Origin: Flavobacterium sp. Leaf82
Lineage (GTDB): Bacteria; Bacteroidota; Bacteroidia; Flavobacteriales; Flavobacteriaceae
NCBI RefSeq assembly: GCF_001422725.1
Contig: NZ_LMMA01000001.1
Span: forward strand, 374,691 to 438,690
DNA: 64,000 bases
Reading direction: 5' to 3'
The translations under genes and the position numbers were made by a program. This document shows positions 33,642 through 41,804 of this stretch, in pieces. Numbering within the stretch: the stretch's first letter is position 1; every line of letters starts with the position of its first letter. The notes beneath the pieces were generated by a model. The model searched no databases and was not told where the DNA came from. It was given only the letters and a program-made list of their open reading frames with translations.

Positions 33642-35225
33642 ATGGAAGATAAAAGTATTTTTAAATCTTGGGTTCCCAAATGGGCAATCATTATTATTTT
33701 GTTTGTCTGTTTGCTACATTCCATGATTTTATTGGGAGTTTACACTTCAAACGTAACCTATGCGGCAAGTTTTCTTGACATTGAGCCAGAAGATTTGCAG
33801 TTTGCAATGTGCGTTACCTACGGAACTTTGCTGGCAACGATTTTGATCGAAAGTAGATTTTCGAGTTTTTTTCCGGCAAAAAATTACCTCATGGCGGTCT
33901 ATTCCGTAATCGGGATTACTATTATTTCATCGGCGTATATTACTAATTTTTATCTTTTTTTATTGCTAAGAGTTGCCGAGGGAATCCTGATGGCGCTTCC
34001 GGTAATCACAATCAGGCAATTATTGATAGAACAGTTCAATTCTAAAAACGCCATCATAATAGGTTTTTCATTCTACTACGGTTCGTTATTATTATCAACG
34101 CCGTTTATTATGAATATTGCCGTTTGGTTTCTGGATCATTACGACTGGAAATACATGTTGTATGTATCAGGCGGACTTCAGGTTTTAAACGTCTTTTTGA
34201 TCCTGATCACTTTTCGCGGACACAGAATTAACAAGAAAATCCCTTTGTATCAAATCGACTGGATCAGTTATATATTGGTTTTAACAGCGATTCTCTGTGG
34301 CGCTTACTTTTTTGTGTATGCCGAAAAAAAATATTGGTTCGAGTCTTCGCACATGGTTTTAATGCTCATGATTGCCCTGATTACAGGAGGGTTATTCATC
34401 TTTAAAGAACTCTTGGTAAAAAGACCCACTTTTGATTTCGAAGTCTTTAAATACGCCAATCTCCGAATCGGATTTTTATTATTTTTTCTCTTTTATATCA
34501 GTAGAGCAACGCTCAGTCTTTGTCACTCGGCAATGTTCTCGATCTGGAACTGGGATCCGTCCCGAGTTGCCGGAGTACAATACATCAACGGATTAGGAAA
34601 CGTAATAGGATTAATTTTAGCCGCTTTTTTTCTCATGAAATCCGTTTCGACGAAAATCATTTTTATAATTGGTTTTTCGCTTATTGCGTTATTTCATTTT
34701 TGGTTTACGTTTCTTTTTGTGCCCGATGTAGCATTGTCAGATATTATCATTCCGTATGTTTTACAAGGAATCGGTGTTGGATTTTTATTTGTGCCTTTAA
34801 TATTATTTACTACATCATCTGTTCCGGCAAAAATGGCAGTTTCTTCGGGAATTGTTGGCGTTTCCGGACGTTTTTGGGGAAGCACAATTGGATTTTGTGT
34901 GATGCAGAATGCGATGGTTTTTCTAAATAAAAAACACTTTCTGAAACTTTGCCAATTTGTAACCGGCGATAATCCCGAAGCACAGCAAACAATCGCTTCA
35001 ACAGCGCAGAGTTTTATGGCCAAAGGATATTCGGCAGATAATGCGAATACTTTGGCTCTCAAAAAACTTTTTGGAACCATCACCAAACAATCAACTTTAT
35101 TGGCCGATATGGAAATTTATACCATCGTAGGTTACGGTCTTGTGGTTTTGATTATTCTCATTGCATGTAATCAGCATTTGAGACAAACAATGACTTTGGT
35201 TAAAAGTAAAATTTGGATTGGGTAA
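33642..35225 (+). CDS. MFS drug-exporter (DHA2/EmrB-like)
   Basis: From the ATG at 33642 (MEDKSIFKSW) the protein has 527 residues and about 14 predicted hydrophobic segments, the count of the DHA2 family. The start (WVPKWAIIIILFVCLLHSMI) and the mid-region loop (RGHRINKKIPLYQIDWISY) fit EmrB-type exporters that work with EmrA and TolC partners. The operon AraC-TolC-HlyD-MFS should expel toxic compounds across both membranes. An in-frame TTG at 33624 would overlap the adaptor gene; the ATG is preferred. Substrate unknown. Confidence 0.92.
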   Translation: MEDKSIFKSWVPKWAIIIILFVCLLHSMILLGVYTSNVTYAASFLDIEPEDLQFAMCVTYGTLLATILIESRFSSFFPAKNYLMAVYSVIGITIISSAYITNFYLFLLLRVAEGILMALPVITIRQLLIEQFNSKNAIIIGFSFYYGSLLLSTPFIMNIAVWFLDHYDWKYMLYVSGGLQVLNVFLILITFRGHRINKKIPLYQIDWISYILVLTAILCGAYFFVYAEKKYWFESSHMVLMLMIALITGGLFIFKELLVKRPTFDFEVFKYANLRIGFLLFFLFYISRATLSLCHSAMFSIWNWDPSRVAGVQYINGLGNVIGLILAAFFLMKSVSTKIIFIIGFSLIALFHFWFTFLFVPDVALSDIIIPYVLQGIGVGFLFVPLILFTTSSVPAKMAVSSGIVGVSGRFWGSTIGFCVMQNAMVFLNKKHFLKLCQFVTGDNPEAQQTIASTAQSFMAKGYSADNANTLALKKLFGTITKQSTLLADMEIYTIVGYGLVVLIILIACNQHLRQTMTLVKSKIWIG

Positions 35226-35545
35226 AGGTTTTTGTTTCAGGTTTCAAGTTTCAGGTTAAAGGTTGATCGCGCAGAGTTTTTGTTGTCAATCTTTGTCGGT
35301 TTTAATCTCGCGAAGTCGCAGAGTTTTTATTTTTAAAGCCACAGATTAATAAGATTTTAAGGATTTTTTTCTCGCAGATTTGGCAGATTGAGCAGATTTA
35401 ATTTTAATAATTATCTGCGTTTATCTGCTTAAATTTTTTTAAATCTGCGTGAAACAAAAACTTTGCGACTCTGCGACTTTGCGAGATTCTATAAAAAATC
35501 CTCCGCAGAAAAACTTATCTTGCAATCGTTAAAAAACAAAATACA
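35226..35545. repeat. Intergenic repeat words, no gene
   Basis: Holds a GTTTCAGGTTTCAAGTTTCA word (35235-35254; the same family as at 47130, 57720 and, in a coding sequence, 59021), then cacagatta and tctgcgtgaaac words and opposed cgcagag/ctctgcg stretches at about 35262-35490. No open frame or terminator is convincing. Confidence 0.65.
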
Positions 35546-36208
35546 ATGAAGCAGCAATGTGTTATTTTTGATATGGATGGAGTGATTTCTCACACGAATC
35601 CGCATCATGTGAAGGCTTTCGAGGCGTTTTTCGATAAATATCAAATTCCCTATACTAATGAAGAATTTGAAGAACATATGTACGGAAAACACAATAGTTA
35701 TATTATGACGCATTTCTTCAAGTGCCCAATTGCTGGAGAAGAACTTATAAAACTTGAAGACGAAAAAGAAGCAATGTTTCGCGAAATTTACAAAGACAAA
35801 GTCGATACGATTCCGCATTATTTGGACTTTTTAAGCGAGTTGAAATCTCGAGGATTTAAAACTGCTGTTGCAACATCGGCGCCACGTGCGAATCTTGATT
35901 TGATTATAAGCACCTTAAAAATAGCTGACAAAATGGATTCTATGATGTCAAGCGAAGACGTAACGTTTCATAAACCGAATCCCGAAGTATATCTAAAATC
36001 TGCAGAACGTGTTGGAGTTTCTCCGTCGGATTGTGTGGTTTTCGAAGATTCTTTTTCGGGCGTTACAGCGGGACTAAATGCTGGAATGAAAGTCGTTGGC
36101 GTATTAAGTACACATACAAAAGAATATTTGCCTCCGTGTAGTTTTTATATCAACGATTATAGCGAAATTAATGTCGATAAAGTTTTAGAGCTTTTGGGTG
36201 AAAAGTAA
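35546..36208 (+). CDS. HAD-family hydrolase (beta-phosphoglucomutase/phosphatase-like)
   Basis: The 220-residue protein has HAD motif I IFDMDGVISHT (nucleophile and acid aspartates DxD), motif II ATSAPRANLD, and motifs III/IV KPNPEVYLKSAERVGVSPSD followed by CVVFEDSFSGVTAG. The helical cap between residues 15 and 85 places it in the subfamily with beta-phosphoglucomutase and small phosphatases. The substrate cannot be told. It is a single-gene unit. Confidence 0.92.
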   Translation: MKQQCVIFDMDGVISHTNPHHVKAFEAFFDKYQIPYTNEEFEEHMYGKHNSYIMTHFFKCPIAGEELIKLEDEKEAMFREIYKDKVDTIPHYLDFLSELKSRGFKTAVATSAPRANLDLIISTLKIADKMDSMMSSEDVTFHKPNPEVYLKSAERVGVSPSDCVVFEDSFSGVTAGLNAGMKVVGVLSTHTKEYLPPCSFYINDYSEINVDKVLELLGEK

Positions 36209-36345
36209 AATGTGAATTGTGAAGATTTAAACCATACAAGTAATATAAGTTCATTTAAATAAAATGTGCATAATTTGAATAGCCTTCAGTTTTAACTGGA
36301 GGTTTTTTTGTGTTTTGAAAGAAAGGCTTTAGCCGAAATTTAAAA

Positions 36346-36819
36346 TTATCTATTCTTTATCTTCAAAAACACTTCGTTTCTAAACCAATTTTCATCTTCT
36401 GGAGTTTCAAAAATTCGTTTTGGAAGGAATAATGTTTGACCTTTTGAAATGTATAAAAGATAAAGATCTTTTAATTCGAAAACTTTTACAAAATTTTGTA
36501 TGGGAATTGTACTGTTAGATATTTTTCCCATTCCAGAAATAATTCTATCTGGAAATATTTCATGTTGCCTTTCGTAGAAAATAACCTTATTATCTTTTGA
36601 ATTTGCAAAATTCCAATATTTATAAATCGTAAGAACAGGATACATAAATCCAACAACTATAATAAAAATGCTAAAAGAATCTTTCTTTCCAGTAAAAAGA
36701 ACGAAAGTAGAAAACATCCACATAAAAGCAAAGAACCATCCTCGTCTTTTTAATTCAAGTCTAACAAGGAAGATGAAATATTCTTTTTTGGTAAGATGAA
36801 ATTTTTTGGTTTTAATCAT
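36346..36819 (-). CDS. YcxB-like membrane protein
   Basis: The 157-residue protein has two close membrane segments (WFFAFMWMFSTFVLFTG and FSIFIIVVGFMYPVLTIY, about 28-65) and a C-terminal cytoplasmic domain with the pattern of YcxB-like proteins (SNSTIPIQNFVKVFELKDLY, then LFLPKRIFETPEDENWF). Its role is unknown. It lies 33 bp after a small XRE regulator gene on the same strand, so both likely form an operon. Confidence 0.75.
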   Translation of the reverse strand: MIKTKKFHLTKKEYFIFLVRLELKRRGWFFAFMWMFSTFVLFTGKKDSFSIFIIVVGFMYPVLTIYKYWNFANSKDNKVIFYERQHEIFPDRIISGMGKISNSTIPIQNFVKVFELKDLYLLYISKGQTLFLPKRIFETPEDENWFRNEVFLKIKNR

Positions 36820-36852
36820 TGTTGTTTAATGGAAAATGGATTTTTAAGTTTT

Positions 36853-37083
36853 TTATTTTAAAGGAAAATCAAACAATTCTTTAGGTTCGACATGTAAAGC
36901 ATTGGCAATTTTCACAAGAGTTTTTACAGTAGTATTTACTTTTGCTCTTTCTATTCTTGCTACTTGGGATTTAGGAATGCCTGAGTCATTAGCTAAGTCT
37001 TGTTGGGACATATTTTTCTTTTCACGCATTTGTCTGACGTGAATCCCAAGATTTGCAATAAAAGTTTCTTCCGAAATATCCAT
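36853..37083 (-). CDS. XRE-family transcriptional regulator
   Basis: The 76-residue protein is one helix-turn-helix domain of Cro/CI type (VRQMREKKNMSQQDLANDSG, IPKSQVARIERAKVNTTVKT, LVKIANALHVEPKELFDF). It is divergent from the small gene at 37171 and has a 24-bp palindrome in the shared promoter region, which is its probable operator. A membrane protein of YcxB type follows it. The arrangement resembles simple self-regulated switches. Confidence 0.92.
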   Translation of the reverse strand: MDISEETFIANLGIHVRQMREKKNMSQQDLANDSGIPKSQVARIERAKVNTTVKTLVKIANALHVEPKELFDFPLK

Positions 37084-37112
37084 ATTTCAAAAGTCACAAG
37101 ATTTATTTTTCA

Positions 37113-37136
37113 TTTGGGTTCATATATGAGCCCAAA
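37113..37136. promoter_or_regulatory. 24-bp palindromic operator for the XRE regulator
   Basis: TTTGGGTTCATATATGAGCC followed by CAAA; symmetric except for one base pair in each arm. It lies 30 bp upstream of the XRE start and just before the TATATTTG element of the divergent gene, so one bound dimer could control both. Confidence 0.65.
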
Positions 37137-37141
37137 AGTAT

Positions 37142-37149
37142 TATATTTG
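37142..37149 (+). promoter_or_regulatory. -7 element TATATTTG of the small gene
   Basis: Perfect TAnnTTTG, 21 bp before the ATG at 37171; it fixes the start of that gene. Confidence 0.6.
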
Positions 37150-37170
37150 ACGGATCTAAAAAATAAGACA

Positions 37171-37410
37171 ATGACTACAGAAATCCTTTCGAAGGAAGAA
37201 GAAAAAAGACTGATAGATTTTTTTAATAAAACTGTAAATGCAAAAGATCTGGCAAAGACAATACGACGCCTAAATTATATAATTGCTTTAGGAATAATGA
37301 GAAAAGATGAAACTCTAAAATTAGAAGTTGTCAAGATAGAAGAGGGTTTTTACTGGCTAAATGAATTTGCAGAAATTTTAGATCCTTATTTGGAGGTTGA
37401 TTCGAAATAA
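37171..37410 (+). CDS. Small conserved hypothetical protein (paralogue of the 12467 gene)
   Basis: This 79-residue helical protein is aligned end to end with the product at 12467-12700, with identical or similar residues through AKTIRRLNYIIALGIMRKDE and EGFYWLNEFAEILDPYL. The frame is open to an upstream start at 37000, but that part overlaps the XRE gene and the promoter, so I use the ATG after the TATATTTG element. Its divergence from the XRE gene suggests regulation by it. Function unknown. Confidence 0.78.
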   Translation: MTTEILSKEEEKRLIDFFNKTVNAKDLAKTIRRLNYIIALGIMRKDETLKLEVVKIEEGFYWLNEFAEILDPYLEVDSK

Positions 37411-37420
37411 GGATTGCGTT

Positions 37421-37454
37421 AAACCCGACAGGTTTTTTAAAACCTGTCGGGTTT
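37421..37454. repeat. Hairpin repeat (ACAGGTTTT family), copy 2
   Basis: AAACCCGACAGGTTTT and AAAACCTGTCGGGTTT are inverted arms around TT. It is 10 bp after the stop of the small gene and may be its terminator. Compared with copies 1 and 3 the stem has C-G pairs in place of T-A pairs. Confidence 0.9.
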
Positions 37455-37636
37455 AGAACTACATTGTGGTTACGTTGTGTTCAATGGATTGAAATCCCTT
37501 GCTACAAAATAAATCATTCCTCCGGAATTTTATAAAGCGTTCCAGAGGAACAAAATATATTGTAGGGATGGATTTTAATCCATTCTACGCAATTATAATC
37601 AAATTTTTGCTTTTCGACTAAAGGAGAATTTCAATT

Positions 37637-38374
37637 TTATTCTAAATCAGGAATATTACTTTTTATATCTTCGGGTAAAAATTCACGAATTACTTTATAA
37701 CCGTCTTTTAGTAGTGTGCGGTTTTCAGAATCTTTTGTCCACTTGAATACCTTAGTTGTAAAACTTTTTAACCATCCTTTTTTCTTAAATGAATGTATGG
37801 TTTGTTTTAAAGTGTCAATGTCATTATGAAGATTTTCAAATTGCTTTTCAAATTCCTTTTTGTTATCTTGATTTTGTTTAATTTGTTCTTTTAGAGTTTC
37901 TTCTAATTTATCAAGTTTTTTACGCAATTCTTTTGCTTCGTCTTCTGAAAAATATTCATCTTTTATTGATTCAAATCTTTCAAATATTTCCTCAATCTGT
38001 TGCTGTTGAAATTCTACTTTCTTTACTATTGGGTTTGAAGAGAGTTCTTCCCAGATACAGTTTAGCCAAGTTGTAATTTGTGTAAAAATTCCTGTATCTC
38101 CTTTAAAAGAAAAATTTTCTTCATATGCTAATGGACCAGGACAAACGTTTCCGGAAATAGCATAATATACACTATAGCCTTCTTTATCACTAGTTTTTGA
38201 AGTCGGAATTTGAAAAATAATTTTATACTTTGGTTCCATACTATATGTAATAGTTAGCAAAGTGTATGAACTTGATTTGTCCTTATTAGGCTCTATTTTA
38301 AAGTCTGAGCTTTCAAATCTTGAATGTTTATCTAGAGTATTATTAATGTCTTTATAAACCTTTTCTCTTATCAT
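37637..38374 (-). CDS. Hypothetical coiled-coil protein
   Basis: This 245-residue protein has no signal or membrane segment. The N-terminal part (1-110) looks globular (TLLTITYSMEPKYKIIFQIP, YYAISGNVCPGPLAYEENFS). Residues about 120-200 form a long coiled coil (FQQQQIEEIFERFESIKDEY, KELRKKLDKLEETLKEQIKQ, LHNDIDTLKQTIHSFKKK). No domain is recognised. It is a lone AT-rich gene between a repeat-rich spacer and tRNA-Leu, a usual site for acquired genes. Confidence 0.7.
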   Translation of the reverse strand: MIREKVYKDINNTLDKHSRFESSDFKIEPNKDKSSSYTLLTITYSMEPKYKIIFQIPTSKTSDKEGYSVYYAISGNVCPGPLAYEENFSFKGDTGIFTQITTWLNCIWEELSSNPIVKKVEFQQQQIEEIFERFESIKDEYFSEDEAKELRKKLDKLEETLKEQIKQNQDNKKEFEKQFENLHNDIDTLKQTIHSFKKKGWLKSFTTKVFKWTKDSENRTLLKDGYKVIREFLPEDIKSNIPDLE

Positions 38375-38511
38375 GATTTTTAATTTTTAAATATGGAATT
38401 ATCAAATATAGAAAGAATCCTGTTAATTGGTTGAAATAATATTTACAATACTTTTTTGACTATAAGATTTAGAAGTTTTTTAAAAGTCAAGATAAAAATA
38501 GCTGTAAAAAC

Positions 38512-38543
38512 AAAAAAGCTTCTGATTTCTCAGAAGCTTTTTT
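38512..38543 (-). terminator. tRNA-Leu terminator
   Basis: AAAAAAGCTTCTGA and TCAGAAGCTTTTTT form a strong hairpin just after the 3' end of the tRNA on the minus strand. Confidence 0.9.
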
Positions 38544-38545
38544 AG

Positions 38546-38627
38546 TGCGGATAATAGGACTCGAACCTACACGCCTTGCGGCACCAGATCCTAAGTCTGG
38601 CATGTCTACCAATTTCACCATATCCGC
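38546..38627 (-). tRNA. tRNA-Leu (TAG)
   Basis: 82 nt on the minus strand. Acceptor stem GCGGATA/TATCCGC, anticodon stem CCAGA/TCTGG with loop CTTAGGA (anticodon TAG), a long variable arm (TGCCGCAAGGCG), and T-arm TAGGTTCGAGTCCTA. It is a class II tRNA, as expected for leucine. Confidence 0.96.
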
Positions 38628-38640
38628 TCAATTGTGGGTG

Positions 38641-38671
38641 CAAAGATAAACATAACTTCTAGATTTCAAAA
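38641..38671 (-). promoter_or_regulatory. tRNA-Leu promoter
   Basis: On the minus strand TTTTG, an 18-bp spacer and TATCTTTG lie 13 bp before the tRNA; same consensus as the two tRNA-Asp promoters. Confidence 0.75.
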
Positions 38672-38736
38672 CATTTTTTGCAAAAAAATATTAATTCTCT
38701 TTTTTGTATTTTTGAATTTCTATAAAAATAATTTAA

Positions 38737-40125
38737 ATGGAAAACATTAAGTCATACGTTCAACAACATAAAGATCGGTTTATCAATGAATTGATCGAAT
38801 TATTGAAAATTCCGTCGGTAAGTGCCGACACTGCATATTCGCAAGATGTGATCGATACTGCAGAAGCTGTTAAGGAAAGTTTAACAAATGCAGGGTGTGA
38901 TTTTGTCGAAATTTGCGATACTCCGGGGTATCCAATCATTTATGGAGAGAAAATAATCGACCCAAATTTACCTACAGTTCTAGTTTACGGACATTATGAT
39001 GTTCAACCACCAGATCCTATCGAATTATGGACATCGCCACCATTCGAACCCGTAATCAAAAAAACAGAAATTCACCCAGAAGGCGCAATTTTTGCTCGTG
39101 GAGCATGCGATGACAAAGGACAAATGTACATGCACGTAAAAGCACTTGAACTTATGGTGCAAACCAATACTTTGCCTTGTAACGTAAAATTCATGATCGA
39201 AGGCGAAGAAGAAGTAGGTTCAGCAAGTTTGGCTTGGTTTGTAGAACGCAACCAAGAGAAACTGAAAAACGACGTAATCCTAATTTCAGATACCGGAATG
39301 ATCTCTAACCAACAACCGTCGATCACGACAGGTTTACGTGGTTTGAGTTATGTAGAGGTAGAAGTTACAGGTCCAAATCGTGATTTGCATTCAGGATTAT
39401 ACGGTGGAGCAGTGGCAAACCCAATAAATGTTTTGGCAAAAATGATCGCTTCTTTGCATGACGAAGACAATCATATTACCATTCCTGGTTTTTACGATAA
39501 TGTACAGGAATTATCTCTTGAAGAAAGAGCCGAAATGGCAAAAGCGCCTTTCAGCCTAGAAAAATATAAAAAAGCCTTAGACCTAAACGATGTTTATGGC
39601 GAAAAAGGATATGTAACCAACGAACGCAACTCGATTCGTCCAACACTAGATGTGAACGGAATCTGGGGCGGATATCAAGGCGAAGGAGCAAAAACGGTTA
39701 TTGCGAGCAAAGCTTTTGCTAAAATCTCAATGCGTTTGGTTCCTAATCAGGATTGGCATGAAATCACGGAGCTTTTTACTAAACATTTCACAAGTATTGC
39801 GCCATCTGGAGTTACTGTAAAAGTAACGCCACATCACGGTGGTCAAGGTTATGTTACGCCAATTGATAGCGTTGGATATCAGGCAGCAAACAAAGCTTAC
39901 ACAGAGACTTTTGGAGTTCCTGCAATTCCGGTTCGTTCAGGCGGAAGTATTCCAATTGTAGCGTTGTTCGAAAAAGAATTAAAAAGCAAAACCATCCTTA
40001 TGGGCTTCGGTTTAGACAGCGACGCGATTCACTCGCCAAACGAGCACTTCGGAATCTTCAATTTCTTAAAAGGAATCGAAACTATTCCGTTGTTTTACAA
40101 ATATTTTGTAGAGCTTTCTAAGTAA
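38737..40125 (+). CDS. M20-family dipeptidase
   Basis: The 462-residue protein is a full-length M20 metallopeptidase. Metal-binding and catalytic motifs are visible: VLVYGHYDVQPPDP, ARGACDDKGQMYMHVKALEL, FMIEGEEEVGSASL, the dimerisation domain around LRGLSYVEVEVTGPNRDLHS, and the late histidine region LDSDAIHSPNEHFG. It hydrolyses dipeptides or similar substrates with two metal ions. No signal peptide, so it is cytoplasmic. A TATTTTTG element is at 38707-38714. Single gene between tRNA-Leu and a repeat. Confidence 0.93.
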   Translation: MENIKSYVQQHKDRFINELIELLKIPSVSADTAYSQDVIDTAEAVKESLTNAGCDFVEICDTPGYPIIYGEKIIDPNLPTVLVYGHYDVQPPDPIELWTSPPFEPVIKKTEIHPEGAIFARGACDDKGQMYMHVKALELMVQTNTLPCNVKFMIEGEEEVGSASLAWFVERNQEKLKNDVILISDTGMISNQQPSITTGLRGLSYVEVEVTGPNRDLHSGLYGGAVANPINVLAKMIASLHDEDNHITIPGFYDNVQELSLEERAEMAKAPFSLEKYKKALDLNDVYGEKGYVTNERNSIRPTLDVNGIWGGYQGEGAKTVIASKAFAKISMRLVPNQDWHEITELFTKHFTSIAPSGVTVKVTPHHGGQGYVTPIDSVGYQAANKAYTETFGVPAIPVRSGGSIPIVALFEKELKSKTILMGFGLDSDAIHSPNEHFGIFNFLKGIETIPLFYKYFVELSK

Positions 40126-40135
40126 ATTCTATTAT

Positions 40136-40162
40136 CCTAACAGGTTTTCAAAACCTGTTAGG
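40136..40162. repeat. Hairpin repeat (ACAGGTTTT family), copy 3
   Basis: CCTAACAGGTTTT and AAAACCTGTTAGG form inverted arms around a C. It starts 10 bp after the dipeptidase stop and may act as terminator. Confidence 0.9.
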
Positions 40163-40799
40163 TATAAAATACAATCCGTTTATTCTTTTTAGAGTAAGCG
40201 GATTTTTTTTTGGAATTTGGAGTTTAATTAGAATATTAAAACTTTGGAATTTAATATGTTTTTGGGCGTTCCCTTCGGTCGGGCTTTCGGCTATATTCCC
40301 GATTAACAAAAACTACGGCTAAAAAGCCTTGTTTTTCTAAATCGGGAGATACCGCCTCTATCCCTAACGCTTAAAAAAGGTTCAAAGGTTTCTTGTAGAG
40401 ACGCAAATTAGTGCGTTTAAAGGTTCAAAGGGACAAAGGTTTTTTACATTAGAATTGAATAGCCTCCAGCTTCAGCTGGAGTTTTTTGTGAAAAGAGTAA
40501 TTGGCTTTAGCCGAATTCTTTAATGTTTTATAAGCGTATTTATTCGGCTAAAGCCATTTCCTAAACATTTATTCTAAACCCCAGCTAAAGCTGGAGCCTA
40601 TTGAAAACCTTTGCCGCTTTGCATCTCTGCACCTTTGAACCTAAAAAAATCGGCTAAAGCCATTTGCTTCGCATTAATTCTAAACCCCAGTTAAAGCTGA
40701 AGCCTATTCAAAACCTTTGTCCCTTTGTATCTCTGCACCTTTGAACCTGAAAAAAAGAAACCTCAGAACCTCAGCAACTTAGAATCTTAGTAACTTTTT
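40163..40799. repeat. Long repeat-filled intergenic region
   Basis: No gene is supported. It contains a gggcgttcccttcggtcggg word at 40264 (related to 8976), a degenerate gtagagacgc copy at 40395, and several copies of CTCCAGCTTCAGCTGGAG-like palindromes and ggctaaagcc words (40465-40705) in both orientations. Runs of tttgaacct/aaaggttc words complete it. Confidence 0.65.
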
Positions 40800-40830
40800 T
40801 TTGGTTATTAAAAAAATAACTCTACATTTG
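40800..40830 (+). promoter_or_regulatory. Promoter of the BlaI-type operon
   Basis: TTTG (40800-40803), 19-bp spacer, TACATTTG (40823-40830). The geometry equals that of the tRNA-Asp promoters, and the -7 element is embedded in operator 1. Confidence 0.75.
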
Positions 40831-40835
40831 TAGAG
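40820..40835. promoter_or_regulatory. BlaI/MecI-type operator 1
   Basis: CTCTACA-TT-TGTAGAG, a perfect dyad containing the TACA/TGTA half-sites known for BlaI/MecI repressors. It covers the -7 element. Confidence 0.75.
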
Positions 40836-40840
40836 CAACA

Positions 40841-40854
40841 TCTATAATTGTAGA
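40841..40854. promoter_or_regulatory. BlaI/MecI-type operator 2
   Basis: TCTATA-AT-TGTAGA, one mismatch from a perfect dyad, centred 20 bp after operator 1, that is on the same face of the helix. Confidence 0.7.
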
Positions 40855-40869
40855 GTTAATTCGAAAAAT

Positions 40870-41292
40870 ATGAAAAACCTTCTTTTGCTGTTTTTTTGCG
40901 GAATCATGCTTTTAAGTTGTAAAAGCAAACCCATCAATCAAAAAATTGATAAAAAGAAAGAAGGTCTTTGGATTGATAATTACCAACAGGATAGTATTAC
41001 ATACAAATCATTAGAATATTACAAAAGCGATCAACCCATAAAAAAATGGAAATCCTACATTAACGGAAAAATCTACAAAACCGAAAAATACAAAAACGGA
41101 ATCTGCATCGTAAAATATTATTATGAAAACGGAAAACTACAATCAAAAGGAAAAACAAAGATCGAAGTCGATGCAGTCGAAACACATTGGTTTTATTTTG
41201 GAGTCTGGAAATTTTACTCTGATAAAGGAAAACTAACAGAAATCAAGAACTATAAAAATGGCGATTTAATTTCAGAAGAAGAAATACAGTAG
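40870..41292 (+). CDS. Lipoprotein with MORN/YwqK-like repeats
   Basis: The 140-residue protein has a lipoprotein signal (CGIMLLSCKSK). The rest is made of short strands with the pattern of MORN/YwqK-type repeats (KSYINGKIYKTEKYKNGIC, YYYENGKLQSKGK, WKFYSDKGKLTEIKNYKNGD). It is the first gene after two BlaI-type operators and precedes the BlaI/BlaR1-like genes, so it is probably the effector or a sensor element of that regulon. Its role is unknown. Confidence 0.75.
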   Translation: MKNLLLLFFCGIMLLSCKSKPINQKIDKKKEGLWIDNYQQDSITYKSLEYYKSDQPIKKWKSYINGKIYKTEKYKNGICIVKYYYENGKLQSKGKTKIEVDAVETHWFYFGVWKFYSDKGKLTEIKNYKNGDLISEEEIQ

Positions 41293-41303
41293 TTTACTTT
41301 TTT

Positions 41304-41362
41304 TAGAATATAGAATATAGAATATAGAATATAGAATATAGAATATAGAATATAGAATATAG
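41304..41362. repeat. Heptanucleotide tandem repeat, 8 copies of TAGAATA
   Basis: Eight perfect, uninterrupted 7-bp units (41304-41359) plus a partial unit lie between the lipoprotein and BlaI genes, 71 bp before the BlaI start. The length is a candidate for slipped-strand variation. Confidence 0.95.
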
Positions 41363-41432
41363 ATTGTTCTTAATCATAAAAAAAACTCAGCAACTTAGAA
41401 TCTCAGAACCTTAGCACCTTAAAAATAAAAAC

Positions 41433-41804
41433 ATGCAACTATCAAACTCAGAAGAACAATTAATGGAACATCTTTGGAAGCTTGAAAAAGCTTTTATGAA
41501 AGATTTACTCGAAGCATATCCGGAACCGAAACCGGCAACAACAACTGTTGCCACGCTTTTGAAACGAATGATCGATAAGAAATTTGTAGCTTATAACGAA
41601 TTCGGAAATTCGAGAGAATATTATCCTTTGGTCGAAAAAACTGTTTATTTTTCGAAACACGTAAACGGATTAATCAGCAGTTTTTTTAATAATTCGGCAT
41701 CACAATTTGCTTCCTTTTTTACGAAAGAAACTAATTTAACCACTTCAGAATTAGAAGAACTTAGAAAAATAATTGATTCAGAAATTCAAAAAAAGAAAAA
41801 ATGA
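41433..41804 (+). CDS. BlaI/MecI/CopY-family repressor
   Basis: The 123-residue protein has the winged-helix domain of this family (LSNSEEQLMEHLWKLEKAFM, YPEPKPATTTVATLLKRMID, FGNSREYYPLVEKTVYF) and a C-terminal dimerisation helix. It should repress the operon through the TACA/TGTA dyads at 40820-40854 and be inactivated by proteolysis triggered by the coupled membrane peptidase. Its stop overlaps the next start by 4 bp. Confidence 0.93.
   Translation: MQLSNSEEQLMEHLWKLEKAFMKDLLEAYPEPKPATTTVATLLKRMIDKKFVAYNEFGNSREYYPLVEKTVYFSKHVNGLISSFFNNSASQFASFFTKETNLTTSELEELRKIIDSEIQKKKK

Noticed and set aside
34520..35086. Long frames of up to 136 codons overlapping the MFS gene on both strands
   Set aside because: They lie wholly within the MFS transporter, are rich in Cys, Phe and Arg, and lack domain motifs; they are shadows.
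41304..41362. Possible CRISPR array
   Set aside because: The repeat unit is 7 bp with no spacers; it is a simple tandem repeat. No other array-like pattern was found in the window.
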